Shown here piece after piece: positions 63,390 through 64,000 of a stretch of 64,000 nucleotides of DNA (positions are counted from its first letter, which is position 1; each line of letters starts with the position of its first letter). The position numbers and the translations under genes are program-made. Source of the stretch: Epiperipatus broadwayi (lineage: Eukaryota; Onychophora; Udeonychophora; Euonychophora; Peripatidae); the NCBI GenBank assembly GCA_028023455.1, contig JAQFVV010000001.1, forward strand, positions 26,402,426-26,466,425, in the 5' to 3' direction. The notes under the pieces were generated by a model, which searched no databases, had not been told where the DNA came from, and saw only the letters and a list, made by a program, of their open reading frames with translations.

Positions 63390-64000
63390 CTGTTAATAAA
63401 ACAGAAACTCATGTTTTAATCTGTTACTGCTGCAAAGAAAAAGGTCACATGAAGTACTTCAAATTTAGAAGAGAAAAATATTCTGTCTGTAATTTAATAG
63501 AACATTTAGCTCATGTTTTCCGAATTAAAACCAAGTCAAGTTTGAACTTTAAATCACAGGGAGGCAGTGGAAGAAGAAAAAAACAATATTAATGATACAG
63601 AGAATGATTATATTCTATTGGATGTTATTATTTGTGAGCAAAGAACTACTATGAAGGTGGGTAGTGATGGTGGTTTATCTTTGCTATCACAAAAAGACTG
63701 GTCAAAAATTAGTGAAAAAATAAAATGAAGTTAACATTTAAGAAAATAGATGTTTTAATCACCGATGTGAATAGGAATAAGATAGACTTATGCAACAAAG
63801 TAACTGTACCTGTTAAAATCAATTTCAAAGTCAAATTTCTACCATCGTTTATGGCTAAAAAATACTTAAGTCCTATTCTGGATAGAATCTGGTTTAGACG
63901 ACTAGGAATTTGAATAGAGAGAAAGAATAAAGATGATTTACAATAGTATTGTAAATTGCAAGGAGTTGAAGCCGGTAAAAGAAATAGTAACATCAAAAAG
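63371..64000 (+). pseudogene. Ty3/gypsy-type zinc knuckle, protease and pol start (broken)
   Basis: CYCCKEKGHMKYFK fits a CX2CX4HX4C knuckle with the last cysteine lost, and a second knuckle (CNLIEHLAHVF) is more degraded. At about 63609-63725, in another frame, a retropepsin-like segment reads YILLDVIICEQRTTMKV then GSDGGLSLLSQKDW. The active-site DTG is replaced, so the protease would be dead. After a further frameshift, KKIDVLITDV...SPILDRIWFRRLGI (63725-63913) matches the linker ahead of the reverse transcriptase. The domain order gag, knuckle, protease, pol is normal for Ty3/gypsy. Confidence 0.7.

Noticed and set aside
57000-64000. Further upstream ACADSB exons in the window
   Set aside because: I looked on the minus strand for the expected LTFENVK-type end and a donor; nothing matched. 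They are presumed to lie beyond the right edge.

Overview
This is an AT-rich stretch of a eukaryotic, most probably invertebrate animal, nuclear genome. One conserved gene can be recognised. Everything else is intron or intergenic DNA crowded with decayed mobile elements, palindromes and tandem repeats. The species cannot be named from the sequence. The animal origin is inferred from the gene, from introns of 2.6 to 15.8 kb, from RTE/jockey-like LINE remnants, and from a Ty3-type gag-pol of the kind common in arthropods and molluscs.

The gene is the 3' half of a short/branched-chain acyl-CoA dehydrogenase (ACADSB, also called SBCAD) on the minus strand. Five coding exons, in transcript order, are 56576-56484, 53794-53705, 43666-43529, 27699-27600 and 24951-24887. 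They join in frame at GT/AG junctions and encode the last ~160 residues, including the catalytic glutamate and the stop. A poly(A) signal lies at 24749-24744. I found no upstream exon between 56.6 and 64 kb, so the 5' half, including the mitochondrial transit peptide, should lie beyond the right edge.

From 1 to 24.7 kb, downstream of the gene, no intact gene is visible. This part holds a promoter-like patch at ~2.9-3.2 kb and a decayed coding segment at 6.2-6.7 kb. It also holds a TATA box with 22-bp repeats at 11.7 kb, a possible degenerate LTR at 13.4-14.0 kb and a duplicated AT-rich block at 15.2-16.6 kb. A tRNA-Val-like element with target-site duplications lies at 16.7 kb, a foldback repeat at 20.9-21.5 kb, and a 1.7-kb DNA transposon with 8-bp target duplications at 22.6-24.3 kb.

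From 24.9 to 56.5 kb, inside the gene, the introns carry palindromes at 26.2, 30.1, 55.2 and 55.9 kb and two pairs of large direct duplications (A1/A2 and B1/B2). They also carry a TIR element with telomere-like repeats (32.3-33.4 kb), a 337-bp tandem array that turns into an inverted copy (42.15-43.46 kb), a LINE reverse-transcriptase remnant (47.4-48.5 kb), and several copies of a foldback family. Beyond 56.5 kb lie another foldback copy, a second copy of the 1.7-kb DNA transposon, another palindrome, a LINE 3' fragment, and a Ty3/gypsy gag-pol that runs off the right edge, broken by frameshifts.

The most unusual signal is that three palindromes, unrelated outside the motif, each contain a hammerhead-ribozyme-like core: CTGAAGA, a helix II that can pair, then GAAAC.
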